Origin: Turneriella parva DSM 21527
GTDB lineage: Bacteria; Spirochaetota; Leptospiria; Turneriellales; Turneriellaceae
Direction: 5' to 3'
Assembly (NCBI RefSeq): GCF_000266885.1
Contig: NC_018020.1
Coordinates: 1,488,001 to 1,552,000 of the forward strand
Length of the DNA: 64,000 nucleotides
Positions 49,422-58,425 of this stretch are shown piece by piece. Each line of letters starts with the position of its first letter. Within the stretch, counting starts at the first letter, position 1. The notes under the pieces were generated by a model. The model made no database searches. It saw only the letters and a program-made list of their open reading frames with translations, and had not been told where the DNA came from. Position numbers and translations under genes: made by a program.

Positions 49422-50083
49422 AAGCGGCAATTCTCACATTTCCCGGCAGCAACTGCGATCAAGATCTGGTCGCCGCACTCAAAGATGAATATAACATCGC
49501 GGCTGATCTATTGTGGCACACCAGCGCCTTCGATGTAACGCATGACATCTACTTTGTGCCCGGTGGTTTTTCATACGGTGACTACCTTCGCACCGGGGCT
49601 CTTGCGGCGCAGAGCCGTTCACTGGCTTCTCTGCGTGATGCAGCGGCAAAAGGTAAGCCGATCGTCGGCATCTGCAATGGTTTTCAGATATTGTGCGAAG
49701 CAAAGCTCTTGCCGGGGGCTTTGATACGCAACGAGAATCTGCAGCACATCTGTGAATGGGTTGGCCTTAAGGGCGACGGTGACTGGCAGGGGGGGTATCC
49801 GCCAGGTTATGCGCTGCCGATCTCGCACGGTGAAGGTAACTACATCTGCTCTGACGATGAATTGAAATCGATCAAAGACAACGGGCAGGCGTTGCTTCGC
49901 TACACGCAGAACCCCAATGGCTCGACGTATGACATTGCCGGCCTTGCTTCGAAGAATAAGCGGGTCATAGGGCTGATGCCGCATCCCGAACGCGCGCTGA
50001 AGCCCCAACCTGACGCTGCGGTATCTGCCGCCCGTTACGGCACGGCATTCTTCGAAAAGATCTTTTCGCTCGTCTCGGCCTGA
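49418..50083 (+). CDS. purQ: Phosphoribosylformylglycinamidine synthase subunit PurQ
   Basis: 221 residues, GTG start overlapping purS by 4 bp. A class I glutamine amidotransferase: nucleophile in IVGICNGFQIL (Cys), with His and Glu in MPHPERAL. The family's AILTFPGSNCDQD start and GGFSYGDYLRTGALA motif are present. Supplies ammonia for FGAM synthesis. Confidence 0.95.
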   Translation: MKAAILTFPGSNCDQDLVAALKDEYNIAADLLWHTSAFDVTHDIYFVPGGFSYGDYLRTGALAAQSRSLASLRDAAAKGKPIVGICNGFQILCEAKLLPGALIRNENLQHICEWVGLKGDGDWQGGYPPGYALPISHGEGNYICSDDELKSIKDNGQALLRYTQNPNGSTYDIAGLASKNKRVIGLMPHPERALKPQPDAAVSAARYGTAFFEKIFSLVSA

Positions 50084-50084
50084 A

Positions 50085-51068
50085 ATGTCGCGGGCGCTCG
50101 TTGCAGGTGTCTTCGGCGCTTACCACCATGTTCTGCCTTACCCGTTAGTCAGCCGCGCCGAGCGGTTTAAGGCCAAGGCGCGCGGCAAGCTGCGCATCGA
50201 ATACCGCGAGCGCAACGAAGGCTACAAAAAGCTGCGCGAGTCTCTGCTTGCTGTCGGCGACATGGTCGAAATTTCAGAAGATAAAAAAAATCCCGACACG
50301 TGGATTATCGAATCCGTTGAAGAGCGGCGTAACGCAGTGCACCGCGCGTCTTTTGGGCGCCAGCAATGTCTAGCCGCCAATATCGACGGCGTTGTGATCA
50401 TGGCGAGCGTGAGGTCACCCGAGTTTAATCTCGGGTTTGTCGAACGCTGCCTCGCAGAAGTGCAAATATCGGGAGTTGAAGTTTTGCTGATCGTCAACAA
50501 GTATGACCTGATCACCGAACCCGACGAAGAGACAGAGAAAGTCTTGCGCTGGTATGAATCCATCTCGATCAGCGTACAGCGCGAAACTTTAAAAGGAGGC
50601 CTGTCGCCTTCGTTGCGAGAACGCTTCGCCGCAGGCACCTGGCTCTTGCTGGGCCAGTCGGGCACCGGCAAAAGCACTTTGCTGAACCAGTTGTTCGGTC
50701 AGTCTTTACAGGCTGTGGGTGAGGTGAGCCTCATCAACAAAGGTCGGCATACGACAACCAACCCCGCGCTCTACTGCGACCCCGGGAATTCAAGACTCGT
50801 GCTGATCGACGTGCCTGGCCTGCGCGAATTCGGCATGCACCACCGTGATGCGCATGAGATTCGACAAGCTTACCCTGATTTTCTGCGCTACCAGTGCCGC
50901 TTTGAGAACTGTCTGCATCTGAACGAGCCGGGCTGCGCAGTTAAAGCCGCCGTTGAGCAGAACGAAATTCCCGAATTTCGCTATCGGTATTATGTCTCCA
51001 TGCTCGATACGGTGCAAGAAAATTTCAAGCCGCGCAAAGGCGATTACTGGCGCGGTATTCGCAAATAG
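50085..51068 (+). CDS. rsgA: Ribosome small-subunit-dependent GTPase A
   Basis: 327 residues with circularly permuted GTPase motifs: G4 LLIVNKYDL before G1 LLGQSGTGKSTLLNQLFG and G3 VLIDVPGLREFGMHH. A zinc site follows (CRFENCLHLNEPGC, C-x4-C-x-H-x5-C). An OB-like N-terminus precedes the G domain. Acts late in 30S maturation. It starts one base after purQ, so it is probably in the purine operon. Confidence 0.93.
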   Translation: MSRALVAGVFGAYHHVLPYPLVSRAERFKAKARGKLRIEYRERNEGYKKLRESLLAVGDMVEISEDKKNPDTWIIESVEERRNAVHRASFGRQQCLAANIDGVVIMASVRSPEFNLGFVERCLAEVQISGVEVLLIVNKYDLITEPDEETEKVLRWYESISISVQRETLKGGLSPSLRERFAAGTWLLLGQSGTGKSTLLNQLFGQSLQAVGEVSLINKGRHTTTNPALYCDPGNSRLVLIDVPGLREFGMHHRDAHEIRQAYPDFLRYQCRFENCLHLNEPGCAVKAAVEQNEIPEFRYRYYVSMLDTVQENFKPRKGDYWRGIRK

Positions 51069-51096
51069 GCCGCCGCCTTCAAATGGCGCGCAGTTT

Positions 51097-51744
51097 TCAA
51101 TCTGTAGAGTCTTCAAAAAGCCTCTCGCGGTACATGAGTGTCCACAAATGAATCTGTTCGGGTTGCAGTGACAGGGCGGTCTGTAATAACCAGGCTGCGT
51201 GTCCCAAGGTTGCGCCCGTTGTGAACACGTCGTCGCATAAGATGTAGACCTTCGCCGGTGGCACGAGTTTAACGTTCAGTTTCAGGGTTTCGGCTATTCG
51301 TCTGAACCTCTCTGCTTCTTTTAGCAGTTTGTTTTGCCCTGGGGTTTTCGATCTTTCGAAAGCGAATACACTCCGTACTGTGCTTGTGTTCGGTAGCAGC
51401 CGCGAAACCAGCCTATGCAAGAATGGCCTGCTTGAAGGCATTTCAACAAAGCAGGATTCAGGTGCGATCAGGTTCTGCAGGCCTGTGGCGGCCCATGGCA
51501 CCAGTTCATGCAATGCGCGACGCCTGTTCGAAAACTTAGCCGCTGCAAAAAGGTCTTTGGCAGCCCCCTCATAATAGAGAGCGTGGTGTCTTGAAAAACC
51601 ACCATGGCTTGCTGAAGCAGCGTCATATCGGCGCAGCGTCTTGGCGCATGCCTCGCACAGCAGCCCACGCACAGCCACTTGCCGCCGGCAGTGCAGGCAG
51701 CTTTCAGGAAAAAGCTGCTCTAGGGCTGCTGAGAACAGGCGCAT
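51097..51744 (-). CDS. comF: ComF family phosphoribosyltransferase-like protein
   Basis: 215 residues. Zinc ribbon (ESCLHCRRQ, GLLCEACAK) and a PRTase site VYILCDDVFTTGATLGHA. ComF proteins serve DNA uptake or recombination. Located 1 bp after ruvA, so likely co-transcribed. Confidence 0.85.
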   Translation of the reverse strand: MRLFSAALEQLFPESCLHCRRQVAVRGLLCEACAKTLRRYDAASASHGGFSRHHALYYEGAAKDLFAAAKFSNRRRALHELVPWAATGLQNLIAPESCFVEMPSSRPFLHRLVSRLLPNTSTVRSVFAFERSKTPGQNKLLKEAERFRRIAETLKLNVKLVPPAKVYILCDDVFTTGATLGHAAWLLQTALSLQPEQIHLWTLMYRERLFEDSTD

Positions 51745-51745
51745 G

Positions 51746-52378
51746 TCAGATATTGCGCAGGTAAAGGCGAATGTGGTCTTGCAGATTCTCGCGCGTTACA
51801 TCGGCAGGCGCGGCACCACTTCTGCGTACCTTTTCACCGGCCGACTCAATTTCTTTCAGCGCGTAGCCGAGGGAAAGCAGAGCCTGCACCACGAGGTCAT
51901 GCGATGATTCTGCTGTGGGCGCCGCGCCGCGAGCATCTGCTGGCGCTGCCAGTTTATCGAGTTTGCCTTTCTTTGACTGCGCTTCAAAACATAGCTTCTC
52001 AGCTTTGGTCTTGCCGACGCCCGGGACACTCGTCAGTGTTTTGACATCTCCCTTTTTCAGAGCGTCGACAAGGTCTGCCGCTCCAATTGTAGAAATGATA
52101 TTCATCGCAGCCTGCGGACCAAAACCATGCAATGAGCGAATAAAATCGAAGAGTGCAGCCTCACCTTCGTTGAGAAATCCGAATAGTTGCGCGTTGTCTT
52201 CAGAATAGACGCTACGCGTCGTGAGTGTGAACTCCTTTCTCGCTGTGTCAAAGCCGCCACTGACGATGGCCTGGTAAACGTTCCCTGGAATCTTCGCACC
52301 ATAACCGACCCCAGCGCAGTCAATTACAACAAAGAATGGCTCTACGCGAACCGGAATACCCCGTAACGAGAAAATCAT
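51746..52378 (-). CDS. ruvA: Holliday junction branch migration protein RuvA
   Basis: 210 residues, normal length. OB fold MIFSLRGIPVRVEPFFVVID, helix-hairpin-helix SLHGFGPQAAMNIISTIG and LTSVPGVGKTKAEKLCFE, and a C-terminal RuvB-binding three-helix domain (LVVQALLSLGYALKEIESA). Tetramer that holds Holliday junctions for RuvB. ruvB and ruvC are not in the window. Confidence 0.93.
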   Translation of the reverse strand: MIFSLRGIPVRVEPFFVVIDCAGVGYGAKIPGNVYQAIVSGGFDTARKEFTLTTRSVYSEDNAQLFGFLNEGEAALFDFIRSLHGFGPQAAMNIISTIGAADLVDALKKGDVKTLTSVPGVGKTKAEKLCFEAQSKKGKLDKLAAPADARGAAPTAESSHDLVVQALLSLGYALKEIESAGEKVRRSGAAPADVTRENLQDHIRLYLRNI

Positions 52379-52466
52379 TAGAGAGTTTGCTGCTCAAATC
52401 AGGGCGGGCAAGCGGTTTTCATTGTGCGCCGACCGTGAACGCAGAAATATGCAAGTATTCGGAGCT

Positions 52467-52691
52467 CTATTTCTTCTTGAATAGCTGGTCAAGATCAGGC
52501 GGCAGCTGTGATTCAGAAGCCGCCCTATTCTCTCTCTGAATCTCCGCGTGTATTTCGCCACGAAAGACCTTCACATCTTTCGGGGCTTTGATACCCAGCT
52601 TCACCTGGTCACCCTTGATTTCGACGACGACGATCTCGACATTATCGCCGATCACGATTGAGTCGTTCACCCTGCGCGCGAGAACGAGCAT
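52467..52691 (-). CDS. csrA: Carbon storage regulator CsrA
   Basis: 74 residues. [20 protein letters not shown] with [20 protein letters not shown] is the full RNA-binding CsrA core. Translational repressor of flagellin and other mRNAs. Its start overlaps the last base of fliW, the standard pairing in which FliW sequesters CsrA. Confidence 0.95.
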   Translation of the reverse strand: MLVLARRVNDSIVIGDNVEIVVVEIKGDQVKLGIKAPKDVKVFRGEIHAEIQRENRAASESQLPPDLDQLFKKK

Positions 52692-53143
52692 TAGCCGTTA
52701 CCCTGACCTTTGTCGACTAGATCAAGCAGGGGAGTGCGAACGAGATGGTTGGGGTCGTCTGACACAAACTGGCCACCCAGTTTTTTCGGGCGATTAATGA
52801 GAATCGGGCCTTGCAGGTTGAGCGTCATGGCTTCGGGTTTACCCGTCGGCACAGTGATGATTCCCCAGACTTCGGTATGGCTGAGGTTCGCGGCTTCGAT
52901 GATGCTGAGAAACTGCTCGTCGATTCGCGGCGAATAACTGGTGGTGATGCCTGAAATCAGGGTAACCAGAAATGCCAGGCGGGCTTCTTCGAGCGATTGC
53001 AGCCAGTGAAAAGTGCTGCCCGATTTCGTCGGCAACAGCCCAAAATGCCTGAAATTTTCGAAGGCAAAAAGTCCTTCGGGAAAAAAAAGCTGGTCTGCGG
53101 CATCGATTTCAATCGTGCCTAACGCCCGGGTTTCAAACTGCAT
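52691..53143 (-). CDS. fliW: Flagellar assembly factor FliW
   Basis: 150 residues. [43 protein letters not shown] and [20 protein letters not shown] are FliW hallmarks. Binds flagellin and CsrA as a partner switch. Sits between flgL and csrA, one base over csrA. Confidence 0.93.
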   Translation of the reverse strand: MQFETRALGTIEIDAADQLFFPEGLFAFENFRHFGLLPTKSGSTFHWLQSLEEARLAFLVTLISGITTSYSPRIDEQFLSIIEAANLSHTEVWGIITVPTGKPEAMTLNLQGPILINRPKKLGGQFVSDDPNHLVRTPLLDLVDKGQGNG

Positions 53144-53167
53144 CGCCGGCCTCAGAAAAAATCCTCA

Positions 53168-54424
53168 TCATCTCAAAAAATCCATCAGTGTCTGCTTGAT
53201 GATACCTGCGCCGACGCGCAGCGCGTAGGAGTGCACGGCTTCGAGCCATTTGAGGTCAACGATTGCCTGTGTCACGTCGACACTCTCGTTTTTTGCGAGC
53301 AGTTCTTTGGTATACGTGTTATCCCAGGCGACGCGCTTTTCGTGCTGCTCGAGGCGGTTCACCCGCGCGCCGACTTCTGAACGGTAGCGCAGAACATTTT
53401 CGAGCGCGCTATCGAGTGCTTCAAGGTCGCGGCCGCCGATGAGCTTCACGTCGCCCTTTATAAGGTCGTCGCGCAGCATAATAACGACTTCAAAGATTGA
53501 GAGACCCGACACTGTCGCAGTTGTGGCGAAGTTGTTCGGCGGTTCAGGGTTTGTGCCGTCGATAAGGCCGAGGTCTTGCAGCACAGTACCGCCTTCGAGG
53601 TCTTCGAGCCAAATCTGGTGCGGCGATTTGCTCGTGAGAATGATATCGTCCTGAGAACCTTTGCTGGCACGTACCTCGACAGGGGCCGTATTAATCTTGT
53701 CGATGATGTCGTTGATCGTGTCACCTGCTGAGATCTGAATCTTCACACCGTTCAATGCGATCATCTGGTCGCCCTGCGCGACATACGCGGCGGAGTCTTT
53801 ATTCGACGCGATTGAGGTGTTTGTTCCCCAGAAAACGCGGTTGCCTGGCAGGGTGATATCCATCTGTTCGTTGCGTTCGATTTCACGGTTCTGAACCTGA
53901 ATATCGCCCTGGTATTGCACGCCGGTGACCGCATTGCCCTGGTCGATGCCCGCCGTCTGTAAGTGCGAATACACGGGCAAGAACGGGTCTCGCTCGATAA
54001 CGCTGCCGCCGAACAGGGTTCTGCCGGTGGCGTCTTTTGAATTGGCAATATCGATGAGCGCCAAAAGATGTTGGTTAATCTCTTTTGCCACAGCTTCTTT
54101 GAGTTCGAACCCGCTATTCGTTCCGTTAGCGGCCTGCACGGTGAGGTAGCGCATGCGTTGAAAGATTTCACCGACACGGTCGATCTGCCCGTCCATGAGA
54201 TTGAGCCGGTCTTTCGCTTCGGCTATATTGCGGTCGTACTGGTCGAGTTCGGTGAGCCGCGTGCGATAGAGCATTTGGTTGGCAGCACCGACCGGGTCGC
54301 TCGACGGCAGCTGAATGCGAGAGCCAGTCGCAAGCTCACGCTCTGTCTTTTCGAGCGCTACCTGATGCCGGTTGAGCGTCGACAGCATCGTATTGTTCTG
54401 CATTATGTTAGTTACTCTTATCAT
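53168..54424 (-). CDS. flgL: Flagellar hook-associated protein 3 (hook-filament junction)
   Basis: About 418 residues from the Met giving MIRVTNIMQNNTMLSTLNRH; the longer open frame upstream comes from a GC-rich repeat. The N-terminal heptad region (ERELATGSRIQLPSSDPVGA) and C-terminal helix (VDVTQAIVDLKWLEAVHSYA) pair as in flagellin-like D0/D1 domains. Second of the hook-filament junction proteins. Confidence 0.9.
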   Translation of the reverse strand: MIRVTNIMQNNTMLSTLNRHQVALEKTERELATGSRIQLPSSDPVGAANQMLYRTRLTELDQYDRNIAEAKDRLNLMDGQIDRVGEIFQRMRYLTVQAANGTNSGFELKEAVAKEINQHLLALIDIANSKDATGRTLFGGSVIERDPFLPVYSHLQTAGIDQGNAVTGVQYQGDIQVQNREIERNEQMDITLPGNRVFWGTNTSIASNKDSAAYVAQGDQMIALNGVKIQISAGDTINDIIDKINTAPVEVRASKGSQDDIILTSKSPHQIWLEDLEGGTVLQDLGLIDGTNPEPPNNFATTATVSGLSIFEVVIMLRDDLIKGDVKLIGGRDLEALDSALENVLRYRSEVGARVNRLEQHEKRVAWDNTYTKELLAKNESVDVTQAIVDLKWLEAVHSYALRVGAGIIKQTLMDFLR

Positions 54425-54447
54425 TTTTCCTCTTTTTCCCCTCCCGT

Positions 54448-54517
54448 CCTCCCCCGCGTGCGGGGGAGGTGATTCTATCACCCCTCTCCGCAAGCGGGGA
54501 GGGGCCGGGGGTGGGGA
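54448..54517. repeat. GC-rich dispersed palindrome between flgK and flgL
   Basis: CCTCCCCCGCGTGCGGGGGAGG at 54448-54469, followed by CCCCTCTCCGCAAGCGGGGA and GGGGCCGGGGGTGGGG. Related to the insert at 30657-30713 and the repeats at 27383 and 30795. Confidence 0.7.
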
Positions 54518-54523
54518 ATGTTA

Positions 54524-56428
54524 TTACAGATGGTTAATCAACTTATCGAGCATCTCGTTCATTGTCTGCATGATGCGGGCTGCTGCATTATAACCGTGCT
54601 GAAACTGCACCATCGCCGCCATCTCTTCATCGAGGTTGACGCCCATCACCGACTGGCGCAGGTTCTCGAGATTGGTGATAATGAGCTTTTGGTTGTCGAC
54701 CTGCTCTTTCGCCGTTTTCGACTCGATACCCGCTTTGGCAATCAGCGCATTGTAGAATTCGTCGCTGTTGCGGTATTCACCGACCATCGTTTGCTTATGC
54801 CGCATCGCCTGCGCGATTCGGGTCGCGTTACCGCCATCTTTCGCGCCATAAGCCATGTTGGCATCGCCGGTACCGCCGACGTCTTTGCCAAGTCCGGCTG
54901 CAATGAGCGCGGTGTTACCTTCGACTTCATTTGACAGGTGCATCGCACCTGCGGGGTGTATAATCGATGTCAGCGTGATTCGGTCGAGCGTTGACTGTAA
55001 CTTGTTAATTTCGTCTGTGCGGCGGTAGTCAAAGGCCCCCGCGGCGCCCGAATTCTGCAGCAAGCCCGAAAAGCCGGTCAAGAACTCGCCCGAGTCTTCT
55101 ACGTGGCGAATCATGAAATTCGTCAGGTAGTTGTCTGAAGCCTCACGGCCTTTCAGAACCAGGTTATTATTGTGGTTGAGGTACGCGACAACACCCGCGT
55201 CAGACCGATTGATCGCCTGAATCACATCGTTCAGCGACATATCTGGCCGATAGGTCACATAAACCGGCGTGTGTGCCGCGTCGTTCTTGACGAACGACAT
55301 AGTGCCTGCCACGCCGATGGGCCGGTCTGCCGTGAGCGCGTTCTTGCCCGCAATCTTGAATATTGCACTCGTGTCATCGATACCATCGCCCGAAAGGTCA
55401 TAATTTCCGCGAATGTTGCGTGAAAGCGGGTCAATCTTAAAGAAGTTGATGTTCGTCTCTTTCGTAAGACCAAAGCCGTCACGGTGAACTTCGTTCACCG
55501 TATCGGTGAGGTTGATCGCGAGCGAATCCATCTTTTCGATGTTTTCCCGAATCGTGATGTCGCGCATTTCAATGAGGCCCTGCGCAGCGCCCGCGCGGAA
55601 CATCGTCTTCTGTCCATTGTGCTCCCACACGGCTTTTTTCATACCTTCATTCGCAGCATCGCCCTGCAGCAAAATCTTATGCTGCACCCGACCCTGCACG
55701 AGCATTTCACCGCCAAGGTAGACAATGAACTCGTCGGGATCTTGTTTTTCCAGGGTGATGTCAGCGAGTTTAGAGAGTTCTTGCACGAGTGCGTCGCGCT
55801 TGTCGAGCAGGTCGTTGGGCCGATCGCCCACGGCCTGAGATTTCATGATGCGGTCATTGAGGTCGCGAATCTGCGTGCCCATGTCGTTGATGCGGCCAAT
55901 AGTCACTTCAAATTCGAAATCCGCCTGACGGCGCAAATCAGAGAGTTTCTGAAAAGTGTCGCGCATGCGAAACGTGACTTCGCGCCCACGCGTGCGCACC
56001 AGTTCGCGGTGGCTCATTTCTTCGGGAAACTGCGACAGTTCATGCCACGACTGCCAGAAGCGGTCGAGTTGTGCGCGCAGCGAATCGTCAGAGGGTTCGT
56101 TGTAGACAACTTCGATCTGGTGCAAGTATTTCTCGCGGGTTTCCCACTGCGACTTGGTCTGTTCGGCATTGTGAATGCGGCCATCGACGAACTCGTCGCG
56201 CATGCGCTCAACCGCGCCGGCCTTTGGACCCTGGCCGAGCTGGCCTGCGCCCGAAGCCCGGGAAAGCGACGGTTCGTAGAGTGGGTGCATCGTCTCCATG
56301 TCGACGCGCTGCCTTGCGTAATTCTTGTTATCGGCGTTCGATATATTGTGGCCCGTCGTCGTCAGCGCCTGCTGGTGAACGGAGATACCGCGCTTGGCGA
56401 TTTCGATTCCCATGAATGTAGATGGCAT
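54524..56428 (-). CDS. flgK: Flagellar hook-associated protein 1
   Basis: 634 residues. The rod/hook N-terminus GIEIAKRGISVHQQALTTTG then HNISNADNKNYARQRVDMET is the FlgK signature and the C-terminal helix (EEMAAMVQFQHGYNAAARIM) is conserved. AAGGAG precedes ATG 56428. Longer middle domain than the Salmonella protein. Lies between flgN and flgL. Confidence 0.94.
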   Translation of the reverse strand: MPSTFMGIEIAKRGISVHQQALTTTGHNISNADNKNYARQRVDMETMHPLYEPSLSRASGAGQLGQGPKAGAVERMRDEFVDGRIHNAEQTKSQWETREKYLHQIEVVYNEPSDDSLRAQLDRFWQSWHELSQFPEEMSHRELVRTRGREVTFRMRDTFQKLSDLRRQADFEFEVTIGRINDMGTQIRDLNDRIMKSQAVGDRPNDLLDKRDALVQELSKLADITLEKQDPDEFIVYLGGEMLVQGRVQHKILLQGDAANEGMKKAVWEHNGQKTMFRAGAAQGLIEMRDITIRENIEKMDSLAINLTDTVNEVHRDGFGLTKETNINFFKIDPLSRNIRGNYDLSGDGIDDTSAIFKIAGKNALTADRPIGVAGTMSFVKNDAAHTPVYVTYRPDMSLNDVIQAINRSDAGVVAYLNHNNNLVLKGREASDNYLTNFMIRHVEDSGEFLTGFSGLLQNSGAAGAFDYRRTDEINKLQSTLDRITLTSIIHPAGAMHLSNEVEGNTALIAAGLGKDVGGTGDANMAYGAKDGGNATRIAQAMRHKQTMVGEYRNSDEFYNALIAKAGIESKTAKEQVDNQKLIITNLENLRQSVMGVNLDEEMAAMVQFQHGYNAAARIMQTMNEMLDKLINHL

Positions 56429-56458
56429 ATATTCTCCTTAACTCAGCAGCCTTTTGAC

Positions 56459-57106
56459 CTAGCAGTTCGCGTCGACCAGCACCGGGCGCGCAACTTTATG
56501 TTCGTTACCCTGACCCCGCCCCGCGAGGTTCAGCATCATTGTCTTAAACAGATCGCGGCTATCGATCAGCATGCGCGTGTTCACATCGCTGAGTTTCTTC
56601 AGCTCAAAGAGTGCGCCGCGCAGCGCCGAAAGATACCGGCCCAGTTCTTGCTTCTCGGGCGCGGTTACGGCTCCCGATTCCATAATTTCAGCGAGCGCGG
56701 CGTCGGCCTGGCCCGGCATGATTCTGCCGACGAGTTTGTTGCGCCTGCTGTCGAGCAGGTCGAGGCGGTGCAGCTCATTTGCCTGCTCAGTCGCCGACTT
56801 TTTCAGCAGCTCGCCGTCGCGTGCGATGATAGCCTCGCGCTTTGCCATTTCGAGCTGCAGCAACCTGTGGTGCGCTGCCAGCTGGTCGCGCAGAACTTCA
56901 ACCAGTTCGCCCACGGGTAGATGGGGGGCTGTCGATGGGGCACCGTCAGACCCCACGCCTCCATGCGCATCACCTGCACCTACGATGCCATCCATGGCAG
57001 GCGCAGGTCTTGTGCGTCCCTGCACCTCGGTCGGCGACATAGACGGCATCGTGCCGGTCGCCGACTGCGTGCCTCCGTGCACATCAGACATAATCTGGGT
57101 TTTCAT
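56459..57106 (-). CDS. flgN: FlgN-like flagellar chaperone
   Basis: 215 residues. A low-complexity N-terminal 60 residues (Gly/Pro/Ser) precedes long helices (VGELVEVLRDQLAAHHRLLQ, LLKKSATEQANELHRLDLLD and SRRNKLVGRI), the coiled-coil pattern of FlgN. The position immediately upstream of flgK supports the assignment. It would guard FlgK and FlgL before export. Confidence 0.78.
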   Translation of the reverse strand: MKTQIMSDVHGGTQSATGTMPSMSPTEVQGRTRPAPAMDGIVGAGDAHGGVGSDGAPSTAPHLPVGELVEVLRDQLAAHHRLLQLEMAKREAIIARDGELLKKSATEQANELHRLDLLDSRRNKLVGRIMPGQADAALAEIMESGAVTAPEKQELGRYLSALRGALFELKKLSDVNTRMLIDSRDLFKTMMLNLAGRGQGNEHKVARPVLVDANC

Positions 57107-57253
57107 ATTTTAATCTTCGGCTGAAAGCTAAAACGCATGAGGATTTATTGGCCTTCTGGCGATTTGTGCCCTGCGCCAACTAGGCTTTTAAAAAATTTTT
57201 GCCGGTGAGTTTTTCATTCGATATTCTTTATGCTACTTACAGGAGGCTATTTC

Positions 57254-57733
57254 ATGAAAATGATTCAATCCCTGATTCTTTTCGGCTTAACTGCCGCTGC
57301 CATCTTTGCGGGCCCGCGAAACCGACCGGTAAACGACCTGCAACGTCTGCTCGCGATGCACCAAAGCGAGATGCAGGCTGTTTTTGCGGGTATGGCTAAT
57401 GGCAATGCTGCGCTGCCGGCATTCTTCTGCGACGTCTCGTTCACAAACGACAGGCAAGTTGAGAATTTCCTTCGCAACGTTTCTGCGAGCGCAGCGCCCG
57501 GACAGGTCTACAGCCAGGTCAGTTTCACGAAAATGGTCGCGGTGGGCGGCGATGTGCGCAGCGTGTCGTACCAGATGGTGAACGATGGGGCAAACGTGAC
57601 GTTGGTCAAAAGCAGTAACATCAACGGGCAGATGCTGCGAGCGGTTTACGAATTCGACTCAGCCGCGCGCAAACTCAAGACCGGTGCATTTGATGGCAAA
57701 AAAGCTATAAAGAATTCTGAATATTCAATTTAA
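57254..57733 (+). CDS. Exported protein of unknown function
   Basis: 159 residues from ATG 57254, which has a perfect AGGAGG 7 nt upstream. MKMIQSLILFGLTAAAIFAG is a signal peptide. No family recognised; the mature part has VYSQVSFTKMVAVGGDVRSV and a basic end. A strong hairpin follows the stop. Confidence 0.6.
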   Translation: MKMIQSLILFGLTAAAIFAGPRNRPVNDLQRLLAMHQSEMQAVFAGMANGNAALPAFFCDVSFTNDRQVENFLRNVSASAAPGQVYSQVSFTKMVAVGGDVRSVSYQMVNDGANVTLVKSSNINGQMLRAVYEFDSAARKLKTGAFDGKKAIKNSEYSI

Positions 57734-57739
57734 TCATTG

Positions 57740-57775
57740 GCCCGTATGGGTAGACTGAAATCTACCCATACGGGC
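57740..57775. terminator. 15-bp perfect stem, probable bidirectional terminator
   Basis: GCCCGTATGGGTAGA, loop CTGAAA, TCTACCCATACGGGC. It lies between two convergent genes. No T-run. Confidence 0.5.
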
Positions 57776-57783
57776 ATTAGTGC

Positions 57784-58425
57784 TCAGAAAGCATAACTGA
57801 GTCTAAAACCCTGTATTATATCCAGCGTGCGGGCAGCTGCACCAAATTCTGCGAGCCGCTCGGTATATATCTGCGCCCGCACTTCGGCAAAATGATCGAA
57901 GAGCAGCATCAGCGCCGCATCAACCATGATGCCGATGCCCACACCTGTCGTCAGGTCTGCCCCACGTGCAGCGCCAATTGTTGTGGCAAGCGCGCCAAAA
58001 CCAAAGAGTGAATACTCCGCAATGCGCAAGATTTGAAATTGCCTGTTCACCTTTTGCATACGAATATTTTCTTCGCGGCGGTAGTCGCGCGGGGCTGTCT
58101 CGAGCTGATCTTCGAGGCGACGCAGCTGGCTGTTGGTTCGAAAGTAGACAGTGCCCCCGACAATCAGCGCAACCGGAGCGAGGCCTATCAGTGCATAACC
58201 AGCGCCCCGGCCGAGATCAGACTGTGATGTCAAATAAGCACCGGCACCACCTGCAAGCGCCGCACCGAAGATGGCCATTTTCGCAGCCGACTTCTCTTCA
58301 TGAAAATATTCGCGCATCGCCCGCAGCATATGCTGGTCGACCGGTTTGGTTTGAGCCGGTGGTTCGGCGGCGAAAAGATTTTGCGCGAGCACCGTGCCGC
58401 AGAAAAAAAGCAGAAGGATTCTCAT
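57784..58425 (-). CDS. Exported or membrane protein of unknown function
   Basis: 213 residues. Signal peptide MRILLLFFCGTVLAQNLFAA, then two hydrophobic pairs (MAIFGAALAGGAGAYL / GAGYALIGLAPVALIVGGTV and YSLFGFGALATTIGAA / TGVGIGIMVDAALMLLF) separated by a charged helix. No family recognised. Its ATG overlaps the stop of the acyl-CoA ligase by 4 bp. Confidence 0.6.
   Translation of the reverse strand: MRILLLFFCGTVLAQNLFAAEPPAQTKPVDQHMLRAMREYFHEEKSAAKMAIFGAALAGGAGAYLTSQSDLGRGAGYALIGLAPVALIVGGTVYFRTNSQLRRLEDQLETAPRDYRREENIRMQKVNRQFQILRIAEYSLFGFGALATTIGAARGADLTTGVGIGIMVDAALMLLFDHFAEVRAQIYTERLAEFGAAARTLDIIQGFRLSYAF

Noticed and set aside
55484-56920. 478-codon open frame on the plus strand
   Set aside because: It is antisense to flgK and flgN, which have full family motifs. 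Its His/Arg/Leu-rich translation is typical of a reverse-strand shadow in GC-rich genes.
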